The position numbers and the translations under genes are program-made. 15,671 nt of DNA from JANXQG01 sp037147235 (GTDB taxonomy: Bacteria; Planctomycetota; Planctomycetia; Pirellulales; Thermoguttaceae): positions 1-15,671 of the forward strand of contig JBAWVO010000145.1 of the NCBI GenBank assembly GCA_037147235.1, given 5' to 3'. Shown one piece after another: positions 1-6,451 of the stretch (within the stretch, counting starts at the first letter, position 1; every line of letters begins with the position of its first letter). The notes beneath the pieces were generated by a model. It was not told where the DNA came from and made no database searches. It saw nothing but the letters and a program-made list of their open reading frames with translations.

Positions 1-1
1 A

Positions 2-160
2 CCCTACGTCGAGCTAGCAATGACAGCAGTTGGCAAGGTTATGATCAAGGCCGTCGGACGTTTCGGCGGGGTCAGGAGACCCGCGCCGAACGGTGCTGGG
101 GCGAACGCCCAAACAAATCGAGCCGATCTCGACGGCGTCAACGGAAGAGCCACAATGTAA
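2..160 (+). CDS. Possible C-terminal end of a gene cut by the window edge
   Basis: A frame open from the window edge ends in TAA at 158-160 and reads PYVELAMTAVGKVMIKAVGR at its start. Most third codon positions are G or C, which suits coding sequence of this G+C-rich genome, but the frame is only about 52 codons long and no domain is recognisable. Frame 1 is also open to base 189 and gives an Arg-rich peptide, so this call is weak. If real, it ends 30 bases before the antitoxin gene. No function is proposed. Confidence 0.25.
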   Translation, partial: PYVELAMTAVGKVMIKAVGRFGGVRRPAPNGAGANAQTNRADLDGVNGRATM

Positions 161-190
161 CTACAGAAGGTCAAGGCAGAGTGAGGTGAC

Positions 191-460
191 ATGATGGGCA
201 ACGTCGTAAAGTCGCATCTGATTCGCATTGGGAACTCCCGCGGCGTGCGGATTCCCAAGGTCTGGATTGAACAACTCGATCTAGGCGACGAAGTCGAGTT
301 GGGAATAGAAGCCAATCAACTTGTGATCCGTTCGGCACGCCATCCGCGCCAGGGTTGGGAAGACCGGTTTCGTGCCATGCACGAGTGCGGCGACGACCGG
401 CCGGTCACGGAATTGCCAGCTTCCACTTGGGATGATCAGGAGTGGGAGTACCGTCGATAA
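191..460 (+). CDS. mazE: AbrB/MazE-type antitoxin
   Basis: An 89-residue protein of the swapped-hairpin AbrB/MazE family. These are DNA-binding antitoxins that repress their own operon and neutralise a MazF endoribonuclease through an acidic C-terminal tail. Residues 9-23 hold the family signature (HLIRIGNSRGVRIPK), followed by the usual LGDEVEL loop (31-37) and a strand with LVIR (44-47). The Trp- and Asp-rich tail TWDDQEWEY (79-87) is the toxin-binding end. A GAGGTG ribosome site at 183-188 fits the second ATG (194) better than the first (191), so the true start may be two codons' choice apart, at 194. The protein is intact, but its last two residues (RR) and stop appear to be borrowed from the mazF remnant that begins around 447-450. 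The normal partner toxin is missing, so this is an orphan antitoxin. Confidence 0.85.
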   Translation: MMGNVVKSHLIRIGNSRGVRIPKVWIEQLDLGDEVELGIEANQLVIRSARHPRQGWEDRFRAMHECGDDRPVTELPASTWDDQEWEYRR

Positions 461-548
461 GGTTCGATTGGTGAAGCGGCTGGGGCGGATCGGTCCCGCA
501 GTTCAGAGTACCGTCTTGGCGGTACTGGCAGAGATGTTTGCAGGATAG
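450..548 (+). pseudogene. mazF toxin C-terminal remnant (deletion scar)
   Basis: Read in the frame starting at 450, the sequence gives TVDKVRLVKRLGRIGP, then VLAVLAEMFAG and a TAG stop at 546-548. This is the typical C-terminal helix region of MazF/PemK endoribonucleases: an L/V-DK-x-RLV-xRLG segment, then a VL-xxL-xEMF end. The N-terminal ~75-80 residues, including the SH3-like barrel and catalytic residues, are absent, and no start codon with a ribosome site serves the remnant. It overlaps the last codons of mazE in another frame. The simplest reading is one deletion that removed the mazE-mazF junction and most of mazF. It cannot encode an active toxin. The family assignment rests on remembered motifs, not a search. 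Confidence 0.7.
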
Positions 549-830
549 CAGTAGGGGGGGCCGCAGCGCAGCGAGTCTCATCCATTACAATCTGTTTTCC
601 TAGCCTATTTTCCCTTTCCTGGGGCGACTTGACTTTTCCGGGTCGCCCATTCATACTCAGTAGTGTAGATAGGCTGCGTGGCCAAGGTGGCCATGCCGGT
701 CGAGATGCGGTTCGATGTGGACTGGAAGAGATTTGGCTTTCCTACGGACTGCGTTGCGGTCAACTCGCCGCGGATCTATTGTTTTTCGCACACATATCAT
801 GGAAAGAAACTGGAGCAAAGGTGGAGAACG
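549..830. other. Intergenic region between the mazEF remnant and the secreted protein gene
   Basis: No convincing gene is seen. An open frame continues upstream of 831 to 678, but it lacks a signal peptide in the right place and a ribosome site, so it is read as leader. The region holds a G-rich stretch (551-583) resembling one arm of the inverted repeat at 3733-3813, a 7-base inverted repeat GGGCGAC/GTCGCCC (622-628 and 642-648) and a possible sigma-70-type promoter overlapping it. Confidence 0.5.
629..657 (+). promoter_or_regulatory. Possible promoter for the first transglutaminase-like gene
   Basis: TTGACT at 629-634 and CATACT at 652-657 are separated by 17 bases, matching five and four of six consensus positions of a sigma-70 -35/-10 pair. 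The GGGCGAC/GTCGCCC inverted repeat begins just before the -35 box and ends inside the spacer, so it could be an operator. Transcription would leave a leader of about 165 bases before the ATG at 831. Planctomycete promoters are poorly characterised, so this is tentative. Confidence 0.3.
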
Positions 831-2540
831 ATGAAAACACACAAGAATAAGTTTGTCGAAGTGCTTGCTGCTTGTCTGATGATGTTGTCGCTTCCCGTGA
901 CTGTCCATGCATGGCAACCGAATGCCAAAGAGTTGGACGCGGCTATCAACGCGGGTGACTTGAGCGGATACTTTGCCAATATCTCCACGTGGTTGGACCA
1001 GAATACCCCTGCGGATCCCGGCAAGATCACGGAAGCAGCGATGACGGACCTGATCAAGGATCCGGTGTTCAGAAACACACTGGACCAGAGGCAATTCATG
1101 GTAACGCATGGGCTCAAGGAGATCAGTGCTTTCGCAAAGGTCGAAGCCCATAGGGCATTCTTGGCATGGATCATGAAAAGTACCGAAATCATGGATCAAT
1201 ATCTGGAGGCCGGCACGCCCACGGGGGACCAGCCTACGGATGTCAACGAGTTCAAGATTGATACCGGTGCCCTGGCTCGCTGGCACAAGATTTACACCGA
1301 GGATCCGGACTCCAGAAACGGCATCTACCTGAGGCTTGGGATGGCATTCGCTATTTGGCCTCCCGGCGGCACGGGTTATGGAAGCGGGCTGCCCATTGAA
1401 TGGTTCCCCCGTTACAAACACTACAAGGCAGCACATCAGAACAAGGAACTGGTTCCCAGTTTCGACAAATTGCCGGTTTGCGATTATGGTTCAGTGATCG
1501 GCTCATGGGGCTCGGACAGAGACCTGGCCTGGGGGCGACAGATATTTAGGTGCTGGCGTCCCGACTTGCTGGACAAAGAGCAAATTCCCAAGATCGTAAG
1601 CGAGGTGTGGCGCAGGTTCTCGCCTTTCCCATTCTCAAACGGTTTCGTGACCGTGATGGAAGGTGGCGGAAAATGCGGTCCCCGGGGGTTCTTCGGCTGC
1701 TTTATATGCCAGGCGAATGGCATCCCGGCCATAGGAGTGGGGCAGCCGGCGCATTGCTGTTTCGCGGCGAAATCAGCTTATCCCGAATTGGAACCGCAGC
1801 CCGGCAGCGTCTGGAAAGTCTGGCAGGGGCGCGGATGGCACGTGTCGGACTGTGGCGGTTGCGGGGGGCCCCAGTTTCTTGCAGAAAAGACCAAACGCTA
1901 CCGCGTGGCGGAACTCTCACAGATTGCGCATCTCCGTTGGGTCGCATTAACCGTTTCTTCAAAAGAGCGTGTTGATGCGGTTCGCACGGTGGTCGGAAAG
2001 ATTCGGAAACCTGTGAACACGTCGAATCCGTTGGGGGTGCCTTCAAAAGACATCGACGCAATTGCGTGGGGGCCGCCTGCGACCATTCCGGCTTTGCACT
2101 CGGTCGAAGAACCGTTCAAGGTAGCTCCGGGGGTAATCCACGTTGAAGCCGAAACATTCACCGAAAGTTTCGCCGACCCTCTCTATCCCGCCGAGCAGGA
2201 AGGACATGTTTATGTCTACGATTGCTTCACGGGCGGCAAGCAGGTGAACTTCGCGCGGAACATGAAAATCAGTTGGATCGACTACTCGATCGATGTTCCG
2301 GAAGCAGGAACCTACGCCATGGAAATCATGGTTGCGGCGGCAAACCGCGATCAGGTTCTGGACGTAAGTTGTGGAACCGAGAAGCTTGGAACGATCAAGA
2401 TTCCAGGCACGACCGGGTTGTGGAAGAAGATGGAACCGGTGGACATAAATCTGAAGAAAGGGCCTCAATCCCTGAAAATCTCGGCTCCATTACAAAGGGG
2501 AGTCGCGATTCGGTGGTTCGAGCTGACTCCGAAAAAGTAG
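831..2540 (+). CDS. Secreted transglutaminase-like protein with C-terminal carbohydrate-binding-like domain (copy 1)
   Basis: A 569-residue exported protein. The ATG at 831 is chosen because AAGGTGGAG (818-826) precedes it and because it gives a clean signal peptide: basic MKTHKNK, a hydrophobic stretch, and cleavage after VHA (residue 27). Residues 28-265 are a mostly helical region of unknown function with a W-x-PNAK-x-LD start. Residues 275-345 look like a transglutaminase/papain-like core: GGGKCG with Cys282 as nucleophile, GIPAIGV, then PAH with His308, and WHVSD with Asp340 as a possible third residue. Residues 435-569 resemble a CBM6/35-like beta-sandwich (YVYD, SWIDYSIDVPEAGTY, a final APLQRGVAIRWFEL). 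The role is inferred: protein or peptide cleavage or cross-linking at a glycan surface. A paralog of the same design lies at 4761-6395 on the other strand. The stop is 3 bases from the stop of the convergent M24 gene. Confidence 0.88.
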   Translation: MKTHKNKFVEVLAACLMMLSLPVTVHAWQPNAKELDAAINAGDLSGYFANISTWLDQNTPADPGKITEAAMTDLIKDPVFRNTLDQRQFMVTHGLKEISAFAKVEAHRAFLAWIMKSTEIMDQYLEAGTPTGDQPTDVNEFKIDTGALARWHKIYTEDPDSRNGIYLRLGMAFAIWPPGGTGYGSGLPIEWFPRYKHYKAAHQNKELVPSFDKLPVCDYGSVIGSWGSDRDLAWGRQIFRCWRPDLLDKEQIPKIVSEVWRRFSPFPFSNGFVTVMEGGGKCGPRGFFGCFICQANGIPAIGVGQPAHCCFAAKSAYPELEPQPGSVWKVWQGRGWHVSDCGGCGGPQFLAEKTKRYRVAELSQIAHLRWVALTVSSKERVDAVRTVVGKIRKPVNTSNPLGVPSKDIDAIAWGPPATIPALHSVEEPFKVAPGVIHVEAETFTESFADPLYPAEQEGHVYVYDCFTGGKQVNFARNMKISWIDYSIDVPEAGTYAMEIMVAAANRDQVLDVSCGTEKLGTIKIPGTTGLWKKMEPVDINLKKGPQSLKISAPLQRGVAIRWFELTPKK

Positions 2541-2543
2541 CCT

Positions 2544-3680
2544 TCATTTCCAATCCAGTCCTTCCGGAAGCCTGTTGAGGCTTTCGCAGCGGTCGGAGTG
2601 GATAAGAACGATGTCTTCGACGCGCACGCCGCCGAGGTCGCGGCGATAGAGGCCGGGTTCGATGGTGACGAGTTCGCCTTCAAGGAGTTCCGGCCCCTTG
2701 AAGTCCAATAGCGGCGGTTCGTGACATTCCAGGCCGACGCCATGTCCGGTGCCGTGGGTCATGGCGCAGTAATCGTCCGGGGCGTCGGCAGGCGGCAGCC
2801 CGGTCTTGTAGCCGTGCTTGACAATCGCGGCGATGGTTGCCGCGTGTACGTCTTCGCCCGTTACCCCAGCCCGCGCGGCGGCCATCCCTGAACGCTTGGC
2901 GTCTCGCACCGTCGCGTGCATGCGGAGCACTTCGTCGGGCACATCGCCATGCACGACGGTGCGCGTGCAATCGCCATGGTACAACGTGGTTTCATTGCGC
3001 GGGAAAATATCGACGATCACCGGCTCGCCGGTCCGCAACGCGCCGTGACCAAGGTCGTGGCAATCGGCCCCAATCGGTCCGCCGGCAACAATCGAGGGCG
3101 GGTTCACATAGCCCAGATCAATGAACCAGTGATTGATCATTGCCCGGATCGATTCGGACGTCAGCGGGCGGCCTTCGTGCAGCAACACACCATCGCGTCG
3201 CGCCTCGGCCCGGGCAATCAGGCGGCAGGTCCGCTCGATGACCTGCTCGGTGGCCTGCTGCGATTCGCGGATATGCTCGATTTCCTCGGGATCCTTGCGG
3301 CGGCGGTCGACGACGCCAATGCTACTATCGCATTGGACGCCGATACCCGCCTCGCGGACGAGATCGGCAAAGATCAGCGGCAGTGTGCGATCGGCCACCA
3401 CCTTCGTTACGCCGGCGCGACGAAGGCATTCCGCCGCCGCTTGGGCCGTGGCTGTCTCACGATCCCCGGAAAGACCGACGGCCGGGGTAAAATCGCGTGG
3501 GCATGCCACTTCATCCGCCCGAGCAAAACGGCGGGCGCGGTCCATTTCGATATCGCGGAGAATCAGGATTGACTTCGTACCGCCATCCGCGGCTGGAAGT
3601 TGCACGTAGGCCACCGGATCGCCCACAAGGAAGCGGATCCGGTGATAAAGGGCCGAGTTGAGTTGCGGAATGCCCGCCAT
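2544..3680 (-). CDS. M24-family Xaa-Pro aminopeptidase/prolidase-like metallopeptidase
   Basis: A 378-residue pita-bread metallopeptidase that would remove N-terminal residues preceding proline or split Xaa-Pro dipeptides in the cytoplasm; no signal peptide is seen. All five dinuclear metal ligands are visible with numbering from 3680: Asp224 (VDIFPR), Asp237 (HGDCTRT), His313 (HGTGHGVG), Glu341 (TIEPGLY) and Glu355 (VRVEDIV). His320 (ECHEPP) fits the substrate-binding histidine. The first ~125 residues are the creatinase/prolidase N-terminal domain. A second start ten codons upstream (3710) would add a Pro-rich leader made from a nine-base C tract. The inner start is preferred because that leader looks like repeat DNA, but neither start has a good ribosome site. 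It is the last gene of the minus-strand block. Creatinase-like activity is an alternative within the fold. Confidence 0.9.
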   Translation of the reverse strand: MAGIPQLNSALYHRIRFLVGDPVAYVQLPAADGGTKSILILRDIEMDRARRFARADEVACPRDFTPAVGLSGDRETATAQAAAECLRRAGVTKVVADRTLPLIFADLVREAGIGVQCDSSIGVVDRRRKDPEEIEHIRESQQATEQVIERTCRLIARAEARRDGVLLHEGRPLTSESIRAMINHWFIDLGYVNPPSIVAGGPIGADCHDLGHGALRTGEPVIVDIFPRNETTLYHGDCTRTVVHGDVPDEVLRMHATVRDAKRSGMAAARAGVTGEDVHAATIAAIVKHGYKTGLPPADAPDDYCAMTHGTGHGVGLECHEPPLLDFKGPELLEGELVTIEPGLYRRDLGGVRVEDIVLIHSDRCESLNRLPEGLDWK

Positions 3681-3690
3681 GAGCAGGGCA

Positions 3691-3699
3691 GGGGGGGGG
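3691..3699. repeat. Nine-base G/C homopolymer between two possible starts of the M24 gene
   Basis: A run of nine G on the plus strand (C on the coding strand) lies between the two in-frame ATG codons at 3710 and 3680. Slippage would disconnect the upstream ATG but leave the inner start untouched. It may be part of a decayed G-rich palindromic element, since the flanks resemble half of the elements found in the phosphatase gene. Confidence 0.6.
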
Positions 3700-3732
3700 A
3701 GAGGTGACATATCGGAAGTGCTATCGACTCGT

Positions 3733-3813
3733 GGTAGGGTGGGCCGAGCTTGCGAGTCCCACCGGGATAGGATGATCCTTGGTGGGACTCACAAGCTCGA
3801 CCCACCCATTACC
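3733..3813. repeat. Long inverted repeat between aldolase and M24 genes
   Basis: Two 27-base arms (3737-3763 and 3781-3807) are reverse complements except at two positions, separated by a 17-base loop. Short outer matches GGTA (3733-3736) and TACC (3810-3813) extend the element to about 81 bases. On the minus strand, which carries the flanking genes, both mismatches become G-U pairs, so the transcript can fold into an unbroken 27-bp hairpin. It starts just after the TGA of the aldolase gene (3817-3819). No U tract follows, so it is not a classical intrinsic terminator. It may be a REP/MITE-like element, an mRNA-end stabiliser or an attenuator. Confidence 0.85.
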
Positions 3814-3816
3814 ATT

Positions 3817-4698
3817 TCATCGAATCGCTGCCAGTGCCGCACGCAGCGGTTCGAGTTCCTCCTCGATCGGTGGCAGCAGGGGCCGCCGCGGGGGGCCGGA
3901 TTCGCGGCCTGCCAGGCCTGCGCCGGCCTTGACCAACTGCGTAAACTTGCCGCTGTTCTCGATCAGCGAAAAAAGCGGTTGCAGACGGAAGAAATAGTCG
4001 TGGGCGGCCGTGTAGTTCTGGCATTGAAGCAGCTCATACAAGCGGACGTGCTCGGCTGCGCAAATGTTGGCAATTCCCGCCACCCAGCCGACGGCCCCCA
4101 GCACGAAGCTCTCCAGCACCACGGAGTCGCAACCACAGAAGACCCGCAAGCGGTCGCCGCAGCGGTGAATGATCTCACTCATCCGCGCCGTCTCCCCCGT
4201 GCTTTCCTTGACGTAGCGGACATTTTTCAGTTCGGCCAGCCGTTCGAGGTCTTCCGGCTTCATGTCGACGCCGGTCCGGCCGGGATAATTGTAAAGCATA
4301 ATCGGGATGCCGATGGCCCGATCCACCAGACGAATATGTTCCAGCAATTCGTCGGGACGCGGCAGCGAGTAGTACGGCGGGGCGACCAGCACGCCGGCCG
4401 CCCCGAGGGCCTCGGCCTCGCGGCTGTACCGCACGACCTCGCGGGTTGCGCCCGCGTTGACGCCCGCCACCACGGGCACACGTCCGGCGGCCGCTTGGAT
4501 CACCGTTTTGAGTACGTCGTGGCGTTCCTGCGGATTCAATGCATAAAACTCGCCCGTGCTCCCCAGGGGGATCAAACCGTGAACGCCTGCACCGATCAGA
4601 TACTCCACCAAGGCTTCGAGCTTGGGGAAGTCAACTTCCTCCGCAGGTGTCATCGGCGTGAGCATGGCGGGGAATACCCCGCGAAAACCGGTTGTCAT
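3817..4698 (-). CDS. DHDPS/N-acetylneuraminate lyase family (DapA-like) aldolase or synthase
   Basis: A 293-residue class I aldolase-fold enzyme whose lysine forms a Schiff base with pyruvate or a related 2-oxo acid. GSTGE (46-50) is the carboxylate-binding loop, Tyr110 and Tyr136 fit the proton-relay tyrosines, YNYPGRTG (136-143) carries Arg141, and Lys164 (YVKES) is the Schiff-base lysine. These match E. coli DapA Tyr107, Tyr133, Arg138 and Lys161 with a constant offset of three. The retained Arg favours dihydrodipicolinate-synthase-like chemistry over sialic acid lyase, but such paralogs in catabolic clusters often act on sugar acids or hydroxyproline-derived compounds. The start is supported by AGGAG (plus-strand 4706-4710) seven bases upstream. 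The context, between a secreted protein gene and a prolidase-like gene, argues for catabolism rather than lysine synthesis. Substrate is unknown. Confidence 0.9.
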   Translation of the reverse strand: MTTGFRGVFPAMLTPMTPAEEVDFPKLEALVEYLIGAGVHGLIPLGSTGEFYALNPQERHDVLKTVIQAAAGRVPVVAGVNAGATREVVRYSREAEALGAAGVLVAPPYYSLPRPDELLEHIRLVDRAIGIPIMLYNYPGRTGVDMKPEDLERLAELKNVRYVKESTGETARMSEIIHRCGDRLRVFCGCDSVVLESFVLGAVGWVAGIANICAAEHVRLYELLQCQNYTAAHDYFFRLQPLFSLIENSGKFTQLVKAGAGLAGRESGPPRRPLLPPIEEELEPLRAALAAIR

Positions 4699-4705
4699 TA
4701 TGTTT

Positions 4706-4710
4706 CTCCT
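4706..4710 (-). promoter_or_regulatory. Ribosome binding site of the DapA-like gene
   Basis: AGGAG on the minus strand, seven bases before the ATG at 4698. It is one of the few strong Shine-Dalgarno sites in the window and fixes this start. Confidence 0.7.
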
Positions 4711-4760
4711 CGATTCATCTCGGCCGCCTCAGATGCGATTCGACCTCATCCCAGGATAGG

Positions 4761-6395
4761 TTATTTCTGCTTCAATTCGATCCACTTGACCGCGATACCA
4801 CGTTGTAAAGGGGCGGCAATTCGGAATGTCTGTTTCCCTTTTTCCAGTTTGATGTCAATCGCGGATGTCATTCCCCAAAGCCCTCGCGTGTTGGGAACAT
4901 GGATCGCCGCAACAGAACCTGTTCCGACGGTAACATTCAAAACCTGATTCCGATTAGGGGCCGCTAACTTCAAAACAAGCGAATAGATCCCGGCTTTCGG
5001 AGCGTCAAGGGTGTAGTCGACCCAGCTTGCGTCCAGGTTTTTCTGAAAGTTGACTTGCTTACCGGTTCCGTCAGGATAACTATCATAGACCATGACGTTA
5101 GCCATTTTGTCGAAGTTGTCTGCATTGATATGGAGAGTGCCTGCATCTACCCGAGAGACCTCTTGGGGGACGAGCGACGACTTCGTGGCGGATGTCGTCT
5201 TGGATACACCATTCGCCTCCATTTCCGACTTGGTATCCGAGTCATGCACCATTGCCTTGGGGTCCGTCGAGCGCGGAACCAACTTCACGGCAACCGCCGT
5301 AATCGCCTTCGCGGTATCTTTCGCGGTGAGTGCAGACGCAAGCCATTTCAAATGTTCCGACTGCGAGAACTCCGCCGCGTGCGAACGCGCCACCGCTTCC
5401 GCGACAAACTCCTCGCCGTCCGGTCCTCCTTCGCAGGTTGACGCCCACCAACTTGCGCCATATTCGACCTGCCAGGTATCGCCGGTCTTGCAGGCGAGGG
5501 CCGCATGTCTTGGTTGAAGGATGCCGATCGCGGGAATTCCAAAAGCGGCACAGGTCTTTCGTCCAAAATACGATCTTCTGCCGCAGATTCCGCCGGCGTC
5601 CAATACGGAGGCCATGTCGACAATGGGAATTGGGCTGTGACCGTACCTTACCTCACTGACGATCTTTACAATGCGATTATCCTTTATCAAATCGGGTCGC
5701 CAGGTGCGGACCAGTTGTCTTACCCAAGTCAGGTCTTCCGGCGGTGCGCCCATTCCCTCGACGACCTTTTGGCACTCCCAGACCGAAAGATGATCGAACG
5801 ACGGCAACAAGTCGCCGTCTTGATGAGCCTTCTTATAGTACAGATACCGTCCTTCATAGGGTTGCGTTATTCGGGGGGTTCGCTCGTCGGTAAACGGGAC
5901 CGGGTGCATGATCGCGGTCGCGATTGCGATTTTAAGACAGATTCCCCCTTTCGAGTCCGGGTCGGCGTGGAAGACCTTGCACCAAAACTTGAGGGTTGGG
6001 ATACACCCATCACCGGAGGGAACCCCACCCGCTTCGAGATACAGGTCCATGACACGGGTATCTTTCATAAGCCACGTTAAAAACGCCTGGTTTCCTTTGT
6101 CTGCTTTCGCGAACGCCCCCAGCTTGTCGGCCCCACACTTGGAAATAAACTGATATTGGTCCAGGGTGTGTACGAAAACCGCGTCTTTGAGCAGCAGCTT
6201 GAGCGAGTCTTCCGTGACCGTGGCCGGTGTCTTTTGATTCAACCATTTCGTGACATTGGTGGAGTACGTACCAAAATCGCCACTACCAATAGCATCATCG
6301 AGGTCTTTCGCATTCGGCTCCCAAGCGCAAGCGACCATCGGGAACAAGAGAAGTGCAACACAGGTTACGCTGAAATACGTTATTCGGTGGTTCAT
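4761..6395 (-). CDS. Secreted transglutaminase-like protein with C-terminal carbohydrate-binding-like domain (copy 2)
   Basis: A 544-residue paralog of the 831-2540 product with the same architecture. The signal peptide is MNHRITYF followed by a hydrophobic stretch, with cleavage after ACA (residue 24), then WEPNAKDLDDAI, which parallels copy 1. The helical region runs to about residue 255. The core has AGGICG with Cys271, FGIPAIGIL and QPRH with His297. Where copy 1 has WHVSD, this copy reads WWASTCEGG and lacks an obvious Asp, so its triad may differ. The C-terminal sandwich (about 418-544) shares VYDSY, KQVNF, SWVDYTLDAPKAGIY and a final APLQRGIAVKWIEL. An Asp/Ser/Thr-rich linker (385-415) is longer than in copy 1. 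An in-frame ATG at 6410 is an alternative start; GGAA upstream of 6395 favours the inner one. It lies 56 bases after the GH127 stop, so co-transcription is likely. Confidence 0.88.
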   Translation of the reverse strand: MNHRITYFSVTCVALLLFPMVACAWEPNAKDLDDAIGSGDFGTYSTNVTKWLNQKTPATVTEDSLKLLLKDAVFVHTLDQYQFISKCGADKLGAFAKADKGNQAFLTWLMKDTRVMDLYLEAGGVPSGDGCIPTLKFWCKVFHADPDSKGGICLKIAIATAIMHPVPFTDERTPRITQPYEGRYLYYKKAHQDGDLLPSFDHLSVWECQKVVEGMGAPPEDLTWVRQLVRTWRPDLIKDNRIVKIVSEVRYGHSPIPIVDMASVLDAGGICGRRSYFGRKTCAAFGIPAIGILQPRHAALACKTGDTWQVEYGASWWASTCEGGPDGEEFVAEAVARSHAAEFSQSEHLKWLASALTAKDTAKAITAVAVKLVPRSTDPKAMVHDSDTKSEMEANGVSKTTSATKSSLVPQEVSRVDAGTLHINADNFDKMANVMVYDSYPDGTGKQVNFQKNLDASWVDYTLDAPKAGIYSLVLKLAAPNRNQVLNVTVGTGSVAAIHVPNTRGLWGMTSAIDIKLEKGKQTFRIAAPLQRGIAVKWIELKQK

Positions 6396-6451
6396 TGTTA
6401 TCAATTCCATTCTTGTGTTAGGTATCGCGACGGTAACAACCGCAACAGGAA

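Noticed and set aside
622..648. Terminator after the mazF remnant from the GGGCGAC/GTCGCCC pair
   Set aside because: The loop is 13 bases and no T run follows; the pair overlaps a possible promoter, so an operator is more likely than a terminator.
678..830. Upstream extension of the first secreted protein
   Set aside because: The frame is open, but the added residues would bury the signal peptide 51 residues inside the protein, while the ATG at 831 has a ribosome site and a normal signal peptide.
2916..3572. Open frame of 218 codons on the plus strand
   Set aside because: It is antisense to the M24 gene, whose five metal ligands are all present; there is no independent support.
3737..3807. 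Intrinsic terminator after the aldolase gene
   Set aside because: The stem is far longer than usual and no U tract follows on the minus strand; it is better described as an inverted repeat element with unknown effect.
3658..4947. Open frame of 429 codons on the plus strand
   Set aside because: It is antisense to the DapA-like gene, crosses the inverted repeat and has no recognisable domain or ribosome site.
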